DNA from: G965215145 sp965215145
GTDB taxonomy: Bacteria > Bacteroidota > Rhodothermia > Rhodothermales > JANQRZ01
NCBI GenBank assembly: GCA_965215145.1
Contig: OZ244038.1
Location: forward strand, 3,596,001-3,660,000
Direction: 5' to 3'
DNA: 64,000 bases
Shown here: piece by piece, positions 34,383-42,567 of the stretch
Layout: each line of letters opens with the position of its first letter
Numbering within the stretch: position 1 is the first letter of the stretch
Translations under genes and position numbers: made by a program
Notes under the pieces: model-generated
The model's input: only the letters and a program-made list of their open reading frames with translations
Databases searched by the model: none
What the model was told of the DNA's origin: nothing

Positions 34383-35374
34383 CGGATCACCTACCCGCTC
34401 TCCTCTCATGGCAGCCTTCTCTCCCGATCTCCGACAGCGCGTCCTCTCGGCCGCCCTCCGAGGCGACGCCACCGAACAGGCCGTCGCCGACCGCTTCTCG
34501 GTCAGCCGCTCCTTCGTCCAGAAGCTCAAGCGCCTCCACCGCACCACCGGCTCGATTGCCCCCTCGACGGCTCCACGCGGGCCTCGCCCGACGCTCTCCG
34601 ACGACGACCGCGCCGCGCTCGCGGCGTGGGTCGAGGCCGAGCCCGATGCCACGGGCGAGGAGCTCAGCCGCCGCCTTGCTGAGCAGCGGAGCCTCCGCCT
34701 GAGCGCGCGTGCAGTCAACCGAACGTTGGTGGCGATGGGGCTGACGCTAAAAAAAAGACGCTCCAGGCCAACGAGCGCGACCGCCCCGACGTTCGAGCCG
34801 AGCGGGAGGCCTTCGTGAGCGAGCAGCCCACCCTCGAGGCTTCGCGCCTGGTTTTCCTCGATGAGACGGGGACGAACATCGCCATGACCCGGCGCTACGG
34901 CCGCGCCCGTCGGGGACAGCGCGTCTACGGTCGCGTGCCGCATCGGCGGGGGAAGAACCTCACGGTCGTCGGTGCGATCTCGGCCGATGGCGTCGTGTGC
35001 CACCGGGCGCTCGACGGGGGGATGGACGGAGCCGCGTTCCTGGCCTTCGTGCGCGAGGTGCTGCTCCCTGCGCTCAAGCCGGGGCAGGTCGTAGTGCTCG
35101 ACAACCTCTCCTCGCATAAGACGAAGGCCGTGCGCGCCGCGTTCGAGCAGGCCCGCGTAGGAGTGCTCTACCTGCCGCGCTACAGCCCCGAACTCAACCC
35201 GATCGAGCTGTGCTGGTCGAAGGTGAAAGCGCGGCTGCGCGCGGTGGCGGCTCGCACGCGGGAGGCGCTGCGCTCGGCGGTGGCCGAGGCGCTCTCGGCG
35301 GTCGAGCGCGTCGAGGTGCAGCGTTGGATCGAGCATAGCGGCTACCAGCTTACGATTACCTGACTCTCGCACTA
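34351..35374 (+). mobile_element. IS630-family insertion sequence
   Basis: The element spans 34353-35372 and is flanked by TA at 34351-34352 and 35373-35374, the duplicated target typical of IS630/Tc1 elements. Imperfect 31-base terminal inverted repeats lie at 34349-34379 and 35346-35376 (counting the TA and one flanking GC), with identical nine-base ends GCTAGTGCG and CGTAAGCTG. It carries a two-frame transposase and sits inside the coding sequence of the unknown coiled-coil gene. Confidence 0.9.
34408..35363 (+). CDS. IS630-family transposase, expressed by -1 frameshifting
   Basis: Two frames: 34408-34818 (helix-turn-helix half, 136 aa) and a second frame open from before 34749 to 35363 (DDE catalytic half). 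Eight consecutive A bases at 34749-34756 are a classical -1 slippery site. A -1 shift there joins GLTLKK to KTLQANERDRPDV, the sequence expected in intact IS630 transposases. Catalytic residues are D in FLDETG, D in VLDNLSSHK and E in NPIELCWSKVK. The helix-turn-helix (about residues 20-45) would bind the terminal repeats. Confidence 0.9.
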
Positions 35375-35674
35375 GCGAAGCTCTATTTCGCTTCGCCGGA
35401 TCACCGAACCGGTCCATGGGAGACATTCTTCGCTGAGCGAGGGCTGAAGTATGCTGTCGGAGAGTCGGAGATGACGATGAACATGCACGGTGACGAGCGA
35501 CAGTTCCGCGACGGCGACCGCGAGCGCGAGATGCAGAAGCACCTCACGATTGCGAAGGGCACCCGCAAGCACTGCGTGCAGATCTATTTCGACGCAGACG
35601 ACGAGAGGGAGCGGTTCGCGGTGGGCTACTGCGGCCCGCACCTCTCTACCTATCGGGGCACCTACAACACCTGA
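35375..35674 (+). pseudogene. Detached 3' part of the IS630-interrupted gene
   Basis: Immediately after the right TA the frame continues ALAKLYFASPD-like (from Ala at 35375) for 99 codons to a TGA at 35672. It encodes a compact C-terminal domain with QIYFDADDERERFAVGYCG followed by PHL. It has an internal ATG at 35471 and might still be made as a 67-residue fragment. Its stop lies ten bases before hsdR, so it was originally the gene just ahead of hsdR. The VGYCGPHL ending resembles an ending I associate with other uncharacterised proteins (memory, unverified). Confidence 0.72.
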
Positions 35675-35684
35675 GGCCGGTCCT

Positions 35685-38600
35685 ATGCCCGAGCGCTCCT
35701 ACGCCGAACGCGCCGACGCGCAGCAGCCCGCCCTGGACCTCCTCCAGCGCCTCGGCTACACCTACCTCCCCCCGGACGAGGCCCGCGCCCTCCGCGGCGG
35801 CAACCTCCGCCGCGTCCTCCTCGAACCCGTCCTCGACGACGCCCTCGCCCGAATCAACACCATCCACCACCGGGGCGAGACGGCCGCCTTCTCCGAGGCC
35901 AGCCGCCGCGCCGCCCTCGCCGCCCTCCGCGACCTCCCCGACCGCGGCGTCGGCCCCACCAGCCAGGCCGCCTACGAGCTCCTCACCCTCGGCAAGAGCT
36001 TCGAGGAAACCATCGGCGGCGACCGCAAGGCGTTCACGCTCCACTACGTGGACTGGCAGCACCCCGAGCGCAACGCCTTCCACGTCACCGACGAGCTCGC
36101 CGTGCGCGGGCCGAGCGGGCTGCGCCGCGCGGACCTCGTCCTCTTCGTCAACGGCATCCCGTTCGCCGTCGTCGAGTGCAAGCGGCGCGACCAGCCCGAG
36201 GCGCTGGAGCAGGCGCTCAATCAGCTCCACCGCTACCAGCAGGAGGACGGCATCCCGCGGCTGTTCTGGACGGCGCAGCTCGTCCTCGGCGGGCACCCCA
36301 ACGCCGTCCGCTACGGCACCTCCGGCACCGACCCCGCCTTCTTCTCCGTCTGGCGCGAACCCGAGGCCGACGCCCTCGCGCCGCTCCTCGACCGGACGCC
36401 GACGGAGCAGGACCGGACGCTGTGGGCGCTCCTCCGCCCCGCGCGCCTCCTCGAAATGGCCTACCGCTACGTCCTCTTCGACGCGGGCCAGAAGAAGGTC
36501 GCCCGGCACCAGCAGGTCGCCGCCGTCGAGGCCACCCTGGAACGCATCCAGCAGCGCACGGCCGAGGGGCGCCGGCGCGGCGGCATCATCTGGCACACGC
36601 AGGGCAGCGGGAAGTCCATTACGATGGTGCTGCTCTTCAAGGCGCTCGCCCTGATGGAGGGCCTCGGCCGCCCGCGCGTGCTCCTCGTCACCGACCGGAT
36701 CAACCTCGACGAGCAGATCGAGAGCACGTTCCGCCACTGCGGCAAGGTCCCCGTCCGCGCCGAGAGCGGGCGACACCTGCTGCGCCTGCTCGGCGAGCGC
36801 CGCGCCGACGTCGTCACGACGGTCCTCGACAAGTTCAACGCCGCGCTGAAGACCGAAAGCTTCGAGGACCCCTCGGACGACCTCTTCGTCCTCGTGGACG
36901 AGGCGCACCGGAGCCAGTACGGGGCCATGCACGCGCGGATGCGGCAGGCCCTCCCCAACGCCTGCTTCATCGCCTTCACCGGCACCCCCATTGCCCGGCC
37001 CGACCGCCACACCGCCGCCCGCTTCGGCGACTTTATCCACACCTACACCATCGACGAGGCCGTCCGCGACGAGGCCGTCGTCCCGCTGCTCTACGAGTCG
37101 CGCGCGCCCGAGCTCTCGGTCAACAAAGCGCAGGTGGACCGGGGCTTCGAGCGCGTGACCGAGCCGCTGACGACGTACCAGAAGCGGGAGCTGCAAGAGC
37201 GCGCCGCGCGCAAGCAGAAGCTCTACGCCTCCGAGCAGGTCGTCGAGGAGGTCGCCCACGACATCGCCGCGCACTACGCCGCGACGTGGAAGGGGACGGG
37301 CTTCAAGGCGCAGCTCACCGTGGCGCGGAAGGAGACGGCGCTCCGCTACCTCCGGGCGTTCGAGCAGATCGGCGCGATGGACCCCGCCCACCGGATCGAG
37401 GCCGCCGTCGTCATCTCCCCGCCCGGCAAGCCCGAGCCCTCCGAAGGGGACGACAGCGCGGACGAGGAGGAGCCGGGCACGATCCGCGCGTTCTGGGCGC
37501 AGATGATGAAGCGGTTCGGCACGCGCGAGAACTACGAGAAGCACTTCATCGGCTCGTTCACGCACGACCCCGAGGGCGTCGAGCTGCTCATCGTCGTGGA
37601 CAAGCTCTTGACCGGGTTCGACGCGCCGCGCAACACGATCCTCTACGTGGCCCGGAGCCTGACGAGCCACACGCTCCTCCAGGCCATCGCCCGCGTCAAC
37701 CGCGTCTTCGACGGGAAGGACTTCGGGCTGATCGTGGACTACTGGGGCCTGCTCGGCCCGCTCGACCGCGCCCTCACCGAGTACGCCGCCCTCGCCGAGT
37801 TCGACGAGAAGGACCTCTCCGGCACGCTAGCCGAGATCCGCGCCGAGGTCGAGAAGCTGCCGCAGCGCCACGCCGCCCTCGTCCAGGTCTTCGCCCCCGT
37901 CGCCACCCCCGACGACGCCGAAGCCCTCGAACAATTCCTCGCCGACGAGGAGCGCCGCCACCGCTTCTACGACCGCCTCGCCGACTTCGCCCGCACGCTC
38001 CACCTCGCCCGCTCCACGCTCGACTTCTACCGCCTCACGCCCGAGGCCCGGATCGCGCGCTACGACCGCGACCTCGCCTTCTACCGCAGCCTCCGCCTCT
38101 CCGTCCAGAACCGCAACGCCGAGCGCCTCGACCACCGCGCCTACGAGCCCCGCATCCGCACCCTCCTCGACCGCCACGTCTACGTCGAGGACGTGACGCC
38201 GCTGTCCGAGCGGCCCATCAACATCTTCGACCCGGAGGCCTTTTTGCAGGAGGTCGAGCGCGCCGGCCACACGAAGGCGTCGCGGGCGGACATCATCGCC
38301 AGCCAGGTCAAGCGGACGCTGCGGCTGCGCATGGACGAGGACCCGGCCCGCTACCGCGCCTTCTCGCAGCGGCTCGAAGAGGCCATCGCCGCCTTCCACC
38401 AGCAGCAGCTCGAAGCCGCCGAGTACCTCGCGCGCGTCCGCGCCGTCTACGACGAGCTCGTCCACGGCGACCGCGACGCTCCCTCCATCCTCCGCCCGCA
38501 CACCGTCGCGGCGGCCTACTACTCCTCGCTCGTCGGTGCCCTGGAGGACCGAGCAAACGGCGAGGCCGGCAGCCCTGATCGCGAGGCGCTCGCCCGCACG

Positions 38601-38801
38601 GCCCTCGACCTCGAAGCGCTCGTGGACGACCTCCTCATCGTCGACTGGCAGCACAACCCGAACGTCGAGGCCGCCATCCAGAACGCCGTTGAGGACTACC
38701 TCCTCGCCTTCGGCCGCGAGCACGGCCTGAGCCTGAGCTACGCCGACGTAGACCTGGTCCTCGACGACCTCCTCAAGATCACGCGCGAGCGCAAGCGCTG
38801 A
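35685..38801 (+). CDS. hsdR: Type I restriction enzyme, R (endonuclease/translocase) subunit
   Basis: A 1038-residue motor-nuclease. The PD-(D/E)xK nuclease is at 150-166 (D150, E164, K166 in AVVECKR), followed by superfamily 2 helicase motifs: Walker A TQGSGKS 305-311, DEAH 405-408 and the FTGTPI motif. The C-terminal helical domain (about 800-1038) docks on the methyltransferase. The ATG at 35685 is chosen because it starts the nuclease domain; an open frame further upstream overlaps the split gene. The stop overlaps the next start by one base. The gene appears intact. Confidence 0.95.
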   Translation: MPERSYAERADAQQPALDLLQRLGYTYLPPDEARALRGGNLRRVLLEPVLDDALARINTIHHRGETAAFSEASRRAALAALRDLPDRGVGPTSQAAYELLTLGKSFEETIGGDRKAFTLHYVDWQHPERNAFHVTDELAVRGPSGLRRADLVLFVNGIPFAVVECKRRDQPEALEQALNQLHRYQQEDGIPRLFWTAQLVLGGHPNAVRYGTSGTDPAFFSVWREPEADALAPLLDRTPTEQDRTLWALLRPARLLEMAYRYVLFDAGQKKVARHQQVAAVEATLERIQQRTAEGRRRGGIIWHTQGSGKSITMVLLFKALALMEGLGRPRVLLVTDRINLDEQIESTFRHCGKVPVRAESGRHLLRLLGERRADVVTTVLDKFNAALKTESFEDPSDDLFVLVDEAHRSQYGAMHARMRQALPNACFIAFTGTPIARPDRHTAARFGDFIHTYTIDEAVRDEAVVPLLYESRAPELSVNKAQVDRGFERVTEPLTTYQKRELQERAARKQKLYASEQVVEEVAHDIAAHYAATWKGTGFKAQLTVARKETALRYLRAFEQIGAMDPAHRIEAAVVISPPGKPEPSEGDDSADEEEPGTIRAFWAQMMKRFGTRENYEKHFIGSFTHDPEGVELLIVVDKLLTGFDAPRNTILYVARSLTSHTLLQAIARVNRVFDGKDFGLIVDYWGLLGPLDRALTEYAALAEFDEKDLSGTLAEIRAEVEKLPQRHAALVQVFAPVATPDDAEALEQFLADEERRHRFYDRLADFARTLHLARSTLDFYRLTPEARIARYDRDLAFYRSLRLSVQNRNAERLDHRAYEPRIRTLLDRHVYVEDVTPLSERPINIFDPEAFLQEVERAGHTKASRADIIASQVKRTLRLRMDEDPARYRAFSQRLEEAIAAFHQQQLEAAEYLARVRAVYDELVHGDRDAPSILRPHTVAAAYYSSLVGALEDRANGEAGSPDREALARTALDLEALVDDLLIVDWQHNPNVEAAIQNAVEDYLLAFGREHGLSLSYADVDLVLDDLLKITRERKR

Positions 38802-39526
38802 TGCACGCCCAGCCTATCCCCGACGGCATGATCCAGTACGGGCGGCGGTCCATCCCGTACCACCTCACCGTATCGGATCGGGCCACCGTCGAGATCAGCG
38901 TCCACCCGGACGCGACGGTCCACGTCCGCGCGCCGCATGACCGAAGCGAGGAGGCCGTCCGGCGTCTCGTCCAGCGACGGGCCCGATGGATCGCTCGACA
39001 GCAGGACGCCTTCCGAGCGCTCGGACGCTCAACACCGCGCCTGTTCGTGAGCGGAGCCACCCACCGCTACCTCGGCCGCCAGTACCGTCTGCGTGTCCAC
39101 GATGCCCTAAGCCGGGCCGCCGAGTCGGTCAAGCTGCGCGGGCGGTTCTTCCAGGTAACCGCCGGAGGCCGGGAGCCGGAGCGCGTCAAAGTCCTTCTCG
39201 GCGATTGGTACCGGGCGCACGCGCAGGCCAAGTTCGCTCAGCGCATGGCCGTATGCGCCGCCCGCGTGCGGCGGCATGGCATTGCTGCGCCGCCATGGCA
39301 GCTACGGCGCATGCGTACGCGGTGGGGAAGCTGCACGCCCTCCGGGCGGATTCTCCTCAACCCGGAATTGATCCGAGCCCCGTTGCCGTGCGTGGACTAC
39401 GTGATCCTGCACGAGCTCTGCCATCTCAAGCACGCACACCACGGCCCTGCATTCTACCGCATGCTCACCACCGTGTTGCCCGAGTGGCGCCGGGTGAAGG
39501 AGAGATTGGAAAACAAACCGTACTGA
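38801..39526 (+). CDS. YgjP/SprT-like zinc metallopeptidase attached to the RM operon
   Basis: A 241-residue protein of the YgjP-type metallopeptidase family (PF01863). The zinc site HELCH is at 204-208, with a further His in the HAHHGPAFY segment, and the diagnostic RWGSC is at 174-178. The ATG overlaps the hsdR stop (TGATG), so the two are translationally coupled. Such genes commonly accompany type I hsdR genes. The role is not settled; it may process HsdR or other proteins. Confidence 0.9.
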   Translation: MHAQPIPDGMIQYGRRSIPYHLTVSDRATVEISVHPDATVHVRAPHDRSEEAVRRLVQRRARWIARQQDAFRALGRSTPRLFVSGATHRYLGRQYRLRVHDALSRAAESVKLRGRFFQVTAGGREPERVKVLLGDWYRAHAQAKFAQRMAVCAARVRRHGIAAPPWQLRRMRTRWGSCTPSGRILLNPELIRAPLPCVDYVILHELCHLKHAHHGPAFYRMLTTVLPEWRRVKERLENKPY

Positions 39527-39555
39527 GGTTTAACCCCCATCACCACCCAACACTT

Positions 39556-39679
39556 GGCCTCGACTCCGACGCCATCCACTCGCCGAACGAGCGGTTCGGG
39601 CTCGACCGGTTCCACCAGGGCATCGCCGCCTCCGTCCGGTTCCTCGACGCCTACGGCCGCCAGGGCCGCAACGGCGGCT
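39556..39679 (+). repeat. Right copy of the 124-bp direct repeat (island boundary)
   Basis: Duplicates 26923-27046 with one substitution. It lies 29 bases after the YgjP gene stop and 41 bases before tRNA-Leu. Confidence 0.85.
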
Positions 39680-39681
39680 AG
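39556..39681 (+). pseudogene. Displaced 3' fragment of the M20 dipeptidase gene
   Basis: The frame reads GLDSDAIHSPNERFGLD and on to RNGG with a TAG at 39679, the C-terminal 41 residues of the dipeptidase, without start or body. It is the stub left on the far side of the island. Confidence 0.85.
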
Positions 39682-39704
39682 GGCAACGGCGGCTGAGGCG
39701 GGGT

Positions 39705-39712
39705 TATCTTTG
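39705..39712 (+). promoter_or_regulatory. tRNA-Leu promoter -7 element
   Basis: TATCTTTG, an exact match to the Bacteroidota TAnnTTTG -7 consensus, ends eight bases before the tRNA. Confidence 0.6.
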
Positions 39713-39720
39713 GGCGCCCT

Positions 39721-39804
39721 GCCCAGGTGGCGGAATTGGTAGACGCTGCGGTCTCAAACACCGCTGGCCGCGAGGCCGTGTGGGTTCGAGTCCCACCCTG
39801 GGTA
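39721..39804 (+). tRNA. tRNA-Leu (anticodon CAA)
   Basis: An 84-base class II tRNA. The acceptor stem is GCCCAGG with CCTGGGT, the discriminator base is A, the D-arm has the Leu-type TGGCGGAATTGGTAGACGC run, the anticodon loop is CTCAAAC (anticodon at 39775-39777 by strand position of C-A-A within 39753-39759), a long variable arm follows, and the T-loop is TTCGAGT. CCA is not encoded. It lies just outside the island's right repeat, a common neighbourhood for island insertion. Confidence 0.95.
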
Positions 39805-39817
39805 CCGCTCCACCGCC

Positions 39818-40072
39818 TCACAGCTCCACGAAGTCGTCGCCGGCGGCGGCGTGGGAGAGCTCGCCGAGCGGGACGCCGAGGGCGACCGTGAGCGCGTGGG
39901 CGTAACGGAGGCCGGGGTCGGCCCCCGTGCGCCAGCGCTCGACGCACGAGGGGTTGCACCCGCAGGCGGCGGCGAGGTCGGCCACGGAGAGACCGCACCG
40001 GGTCATCCGGTTGCGGAGCCAGGCGCTCCAGCGGGTGCAGCGGAGGGTGTCGGAGAGGGCGCTGTTGGGCAT
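39818..40072 (-). CDS. Small helix-turn-helix (XRE-like) protein
   Basis: An 84-residue protein with a Cro/C1-type helix-turn-helix at about 25-62 (LSVADLAAACGCNPSCVERW followed by the recognition-helix end), preceded by a short basic leader. It is probably a DNA-binding regulator; targets are unknown. It lies tail-to-tail with tRNA-Leu beside the island and could be a relic of mobile DNA or a host gene. Confidence 0.6.
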   Translation of the reverse strand: MPNSALSDTLRCTRWSAWLRNRMTRCGLSVADLAAACGCNPSCVERWRTGADPGLRYAHALTVALGVPLGELSHAAAGDDFVEL

Positions 40073-40464
40073 GGGGCGTCTGTGGATGGTGTCTCTCGGA
40101 TCGGCCGTCGGGGGTGGGGGGTCAAGCTCGCGCCCGCCGCTCGCCTTTGGCGTAACGCCGGCGTGGCCGGGGCCCTATCGGCGGCGCAGGATCTGCCGCC
40201 GCACACGGGTGGCACCCGCAACGAGCTCGGCCCGCGTCCGACGTGCCACGGGGCGGATGCGGCTGCGCACGCGGTAGGCCATCCAGGCAAGCCGGTGCCG
40301 AGGACCCTGGCGATACAGCGTTTTGGGGGAGCCTGCCATCGGGGCATAGGAGGGCGAGGGGACGTACCCGACACGGCCGGCACCGTGCCGCCGCTCTGAC
40401 CCGGAGGCTACACCGCTCGACGGCGTAAGCCTCACGTTCCAACTACGCCCTCAGGCCGTCCCGC
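40073..40464. other. Spacer with no secure gene
   Basis: I see no confident gene. On the minus strand 40175-40339 could encode a 54-residue Arg-rich protein beginning MAGSPKTLYRQG; its composition is plausible for a small basic protein but no family is evident, and I would give that reading about one chance in four. Confidence 0.3.
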
Positions 40465-41016
40465 TCAGGCCGAATCCTCCTCCACCGGGTGCGCCTCCGT
40501 GCCGGGGTCCAGCGTCACGATGAGGTCGCGCGCCGCGGTGTAGAGGATGATCATCACGGAGACGATGGTGCCGCCGAGGAGCGCGGCCCCGCCCGTGATG
40601 ACGTAGTAGAGCGCGACGTACCACCCGCTGGGGATGCTCGCGGCCTCACCGAAGGGGAAGGCGTGCGCCGCCAGCAGCACCGTCGCCCCGACGAAGACGA
40701 CCACGGCGAGGAGGGCGATCCGGCGGATCCGCTGGAAGTGGGTGCTCTTGAGCGAGCGGTCGTCATCCGTGCTGAGGCTGACCAGAGTGAGCATGAGCGC
40801 GAGGGTCGTCGCGCTCGTCGTCATCACGGCGTAGCACATGAACCGCGTCGTCGGGAGCGTGTCTTGGAGGAGCCGCCGCGCCTCGCCCGCCCCGACGAGC
40901 CCCACCGCGAGCGCGATCCCGCCCATGACGACGGCTACGACGGCCCCCCCGACGGCGGCATGCTTGAGGCTGATGTGGTACTCGTTCTGACCGTCGGAGG
41001 CGTCTTGGGGGGCCAT
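40465..41016 (-). CDS. Four-helix membrane protein, function unknown
   Basis: A 183-residue protein with four hydrophobic helices (about 20-42, 58-82, 95-117, 133-158) and charged termini. I do not recognise a family. The start at 41016 (MAPQDASDGQ) is preferred over one 45 bases upstream, because the extra residues are a short Leu run unlike the rest. It lies downstream of menE with about 70 bases between, on the same strand, and could be read through from the men operon. Confidence 0.6.
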   Translation of the reverse strand: MAPQDASDGQNEYHISLKHAAVGGAVVAVVMGGIALAVGLVGAGEARRLLQDTLPTTRFMCYAVMTTSATTLALMLTLVSLSTDDDRSLKSTHFQRIRRIALLAVVVFVGATVLLAAHAFPFGEAASIPSGWYVALYYVITGGAALLGGTIVSVMIILYTAARDLIVTLDPGTEAHPVEEDSA

Positions 41017-41088
41017 CGGGGAGAGGAGCAGGAGGAGAGAGGAGGGGCGCAAACGGCTCACCCTCCAGCCGGCTCCCGAAACGGCTGG

Positions 41089-42528
41089 TCACCTCGCGCT
41101 TCCCTGCTTCCGGAGCCGCTCCGCCCGCTCGCGCAGTCGCGCCCGGCTCGGCTTCAGCCCGTCCTCCCCCTCCGGCCACGGGTGGAACGCGGTGGGGATG
41201 GCGAAACGCGGCAGCTCGGCCGCGATCACCCGGCGCCAAGTCCCCGGTCGCCACGCCTCGGCATCCACGAACGCCGCCGGCCGCTCCCCGAACTCCTCGT
41301 CCGTGACGGCGACCACGACAGCCTGCCGCACGCCCGGCTGACGGAGCAGCGCCGCCTCGACGGCCTCGGGCTGCACGTTCTCCCCGCCGGAGATGAACCG
41401 GTTGCCGAGCCGGCCTACGACCCGCAGCATCCTCTGCCCGCCCACCTCAGCCCACGCCCCGAGGTCGCCGGTGGCGAACCAGCCGGCGGCGTCGAAGGGG
41501 CGTTCGAGCCCGGCGGGACCCAGGTAGCCAGCGAATTGGGTCCGGCCCCGGACGAGGATCTCGCCCTCGGAGGAGAGCCGGACCTCGCGGTGGGGCAGTA
41601 CGGCGCCGGCCGTCGCTAGCGCCTCGGGCGGGGCGCCCGGCGCGGTGGCCGTGACCGTCGAGGCGGCCTCGGTCAGCCCGTAGGAGGTGGCGACGGGGAT
41701 GCCGCGCCGGTGAGCCTCGGCGAGGAGGGCGGCGGGGATGGCGCTGCCGCCGAGGAGGATCAGGCGCAGCCCCGCGAGCGCGTCGGCGTCCGGGGCGTCG
41801 AGGGCGCGGCGGAGCTGCGTGGCGACCAGCGAGGCGTGGGTGACGCCGAAGCGCCGGGCGGTCTCCGCGACCGGCGCGCCCTGCTCGGGCAGCACAACGG
41901 CGGCCCCGGCGAGTACGCACCGGAGGAGCACGGCCAGTCCGCCGACGTGGGCCAGGGGGAGGTCGAGCAACCAGCGGTCGCCGGGGCCCCATCCTCGCAC
42001 GGGGGTCCGCTCGCGCCAGCCGCGCGCGCTCCAGACGTGGTTGCCGAGGGTGTGCAGCGCGGCCTTCGGCTCGCCCGTGCTGCCGGAGGTGAACACGGCC
42101 GTCGCCGGGCGGTCGAGCGTCCAGAGGGGGGCCTCGCGGGGGTCGGCTTCGCCCGTCGTCAGCGCCTCCGCACTGAGCACGGTCCGGCTCCCCCATCCCC
42201 CCTCCGGGTCCGCCACGACGGCCCCTGCGCCGACGCGGTCGAGCAGGGCGGGCACGGCACCGGCCGGCTGCCGCGTGCTGACGGGCACGACGATGAGCCC
42301 GGCCCGGAGCGCCGCGAGGATCAGGACGAGCGAACGGAGGTCCTGCGCCCGGTACAGCGCCAGCACGTCCCCCGTCCCGAGCCCCTCCACACACAGCCGC
42401 CCCGCCGCGAACGCGACGCGGCGGTCGAGCGCGCGGTACGTCACCGCCCCCGCCGGCCCTACGACGGCAGGCGCATCGGGCCGCGTCGTGACCGTGGCGT
42501 GGACGGGGTCGGGGATGGATGCGGACAA
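41089..42528 (-). CDS. menE: o-succinylbenzoate-CoA ligase
   Basis: A 479-residue adenylate-forming enzyme activating o-succinylbenzoate with CoA in menaquinone synthesis. It has the phosphate loop VFTSGSTGEPKA (about 144-155), the A5 motif SYGLTEAAS, the A7 TGDLG motif, and the C-terminal Lys-bearing GLKPSR near 463-468. It is the last gene of the men cluster, 35 bases after menC with a palindromic repeat in the gap. The ATG at 42528 gives a normal MenE length. Confidence 0.93.
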   Translation of the reverse strand: MSASIPDPVHATVTTRPDAPAVVGPAGAVTYRALDRRVAFAAGRLCVEGLGTGDVLALYRAQDLRSLVLILAALRAGLIVVPVSTRQPAGAVPALLDRVGAGAVVADPEGGWGSRTVLSAEALTTGEADPREAPLWTLDRPATAVFTSGSTGEPKAALHTLGNHVWSARGWRERTPVRGWGPGDRWLLDLPLAHVGGLAVLLRCVLAGAAVVLPEQGAPVAETARRFGVTHASLVATQLRRALDAPDADALAGLRLILLGGSAIPAALLAEAHRRGIPVATSYGLTEAASTVTATAPGAPPEALATAGAVLPHREVRLSSEGEILVRGRTQFAGYLGPAGLERPFDAAGWFATGDLGAWAEVGGQRMLRVVGRLGNRFISGGENVQPEAVEAALLRQPGVRQAVVVAVTDEEFGERPAAFVDAEAWRPGTWRRVIAAELPRFAIPTAFHPWPEGEDGLKPSRARLRERAERLRKQGSAR

Positions 42529-42542
42529 GGGGGCGGTGGTGG

Positions 42543-42567
42543 GGGGCGCACGGCCGTGCGCCCCTAC
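42543..42567. repeat. TAGGGGCG-family palindrome between menC and menE
   Basis: A perfect 22-base palindrome (arm GGGGCGCACGG) followed by TAC, filling most of the menC-menE gap. Confidence 0.8.

Larger units (their letters stand above)
27047..39555. mobile_element. Genomic island inserted at the 3' end of the M20 gene
   Basis: A 12.5-kb block lies between 124-bp direct repeats of the M20 3' end, with tRNA-Leu just outside the right copy. Contents: a predicted cysteine peptidase with small partner, an HNH-like protein, a type I restriction-modification locus with accessory genes, and an IS630 element. Parts of it (27.1-29.5 and 31.9-34.4 kb) look AT-richer than the flanks. No integrase or recombinase is visible, so the mechanism of entry is unknown and the element is probably immobile now. 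Confidence 0.8.

Noticed and set aside
27047..39555. Conjugative or prophage origin of the island
   Set aside because: No relaxase, type IV secretion, capsid, terminase or integrase gene can be seen.
39818..40072. The HTH gene as the island's excisionase or integrase partner
   Set aside because: It lies outside the right repeat, is too short for an integrase, and the Cro-like fold gives no specific link to excision.
40489..41619. 376-codon plus-strand frame over the membrane protein and menE
   Set aside because: It is antisense to genes with clear membrane or enzyme features, and has a low-complexity Arg/Glu/Pro composition.
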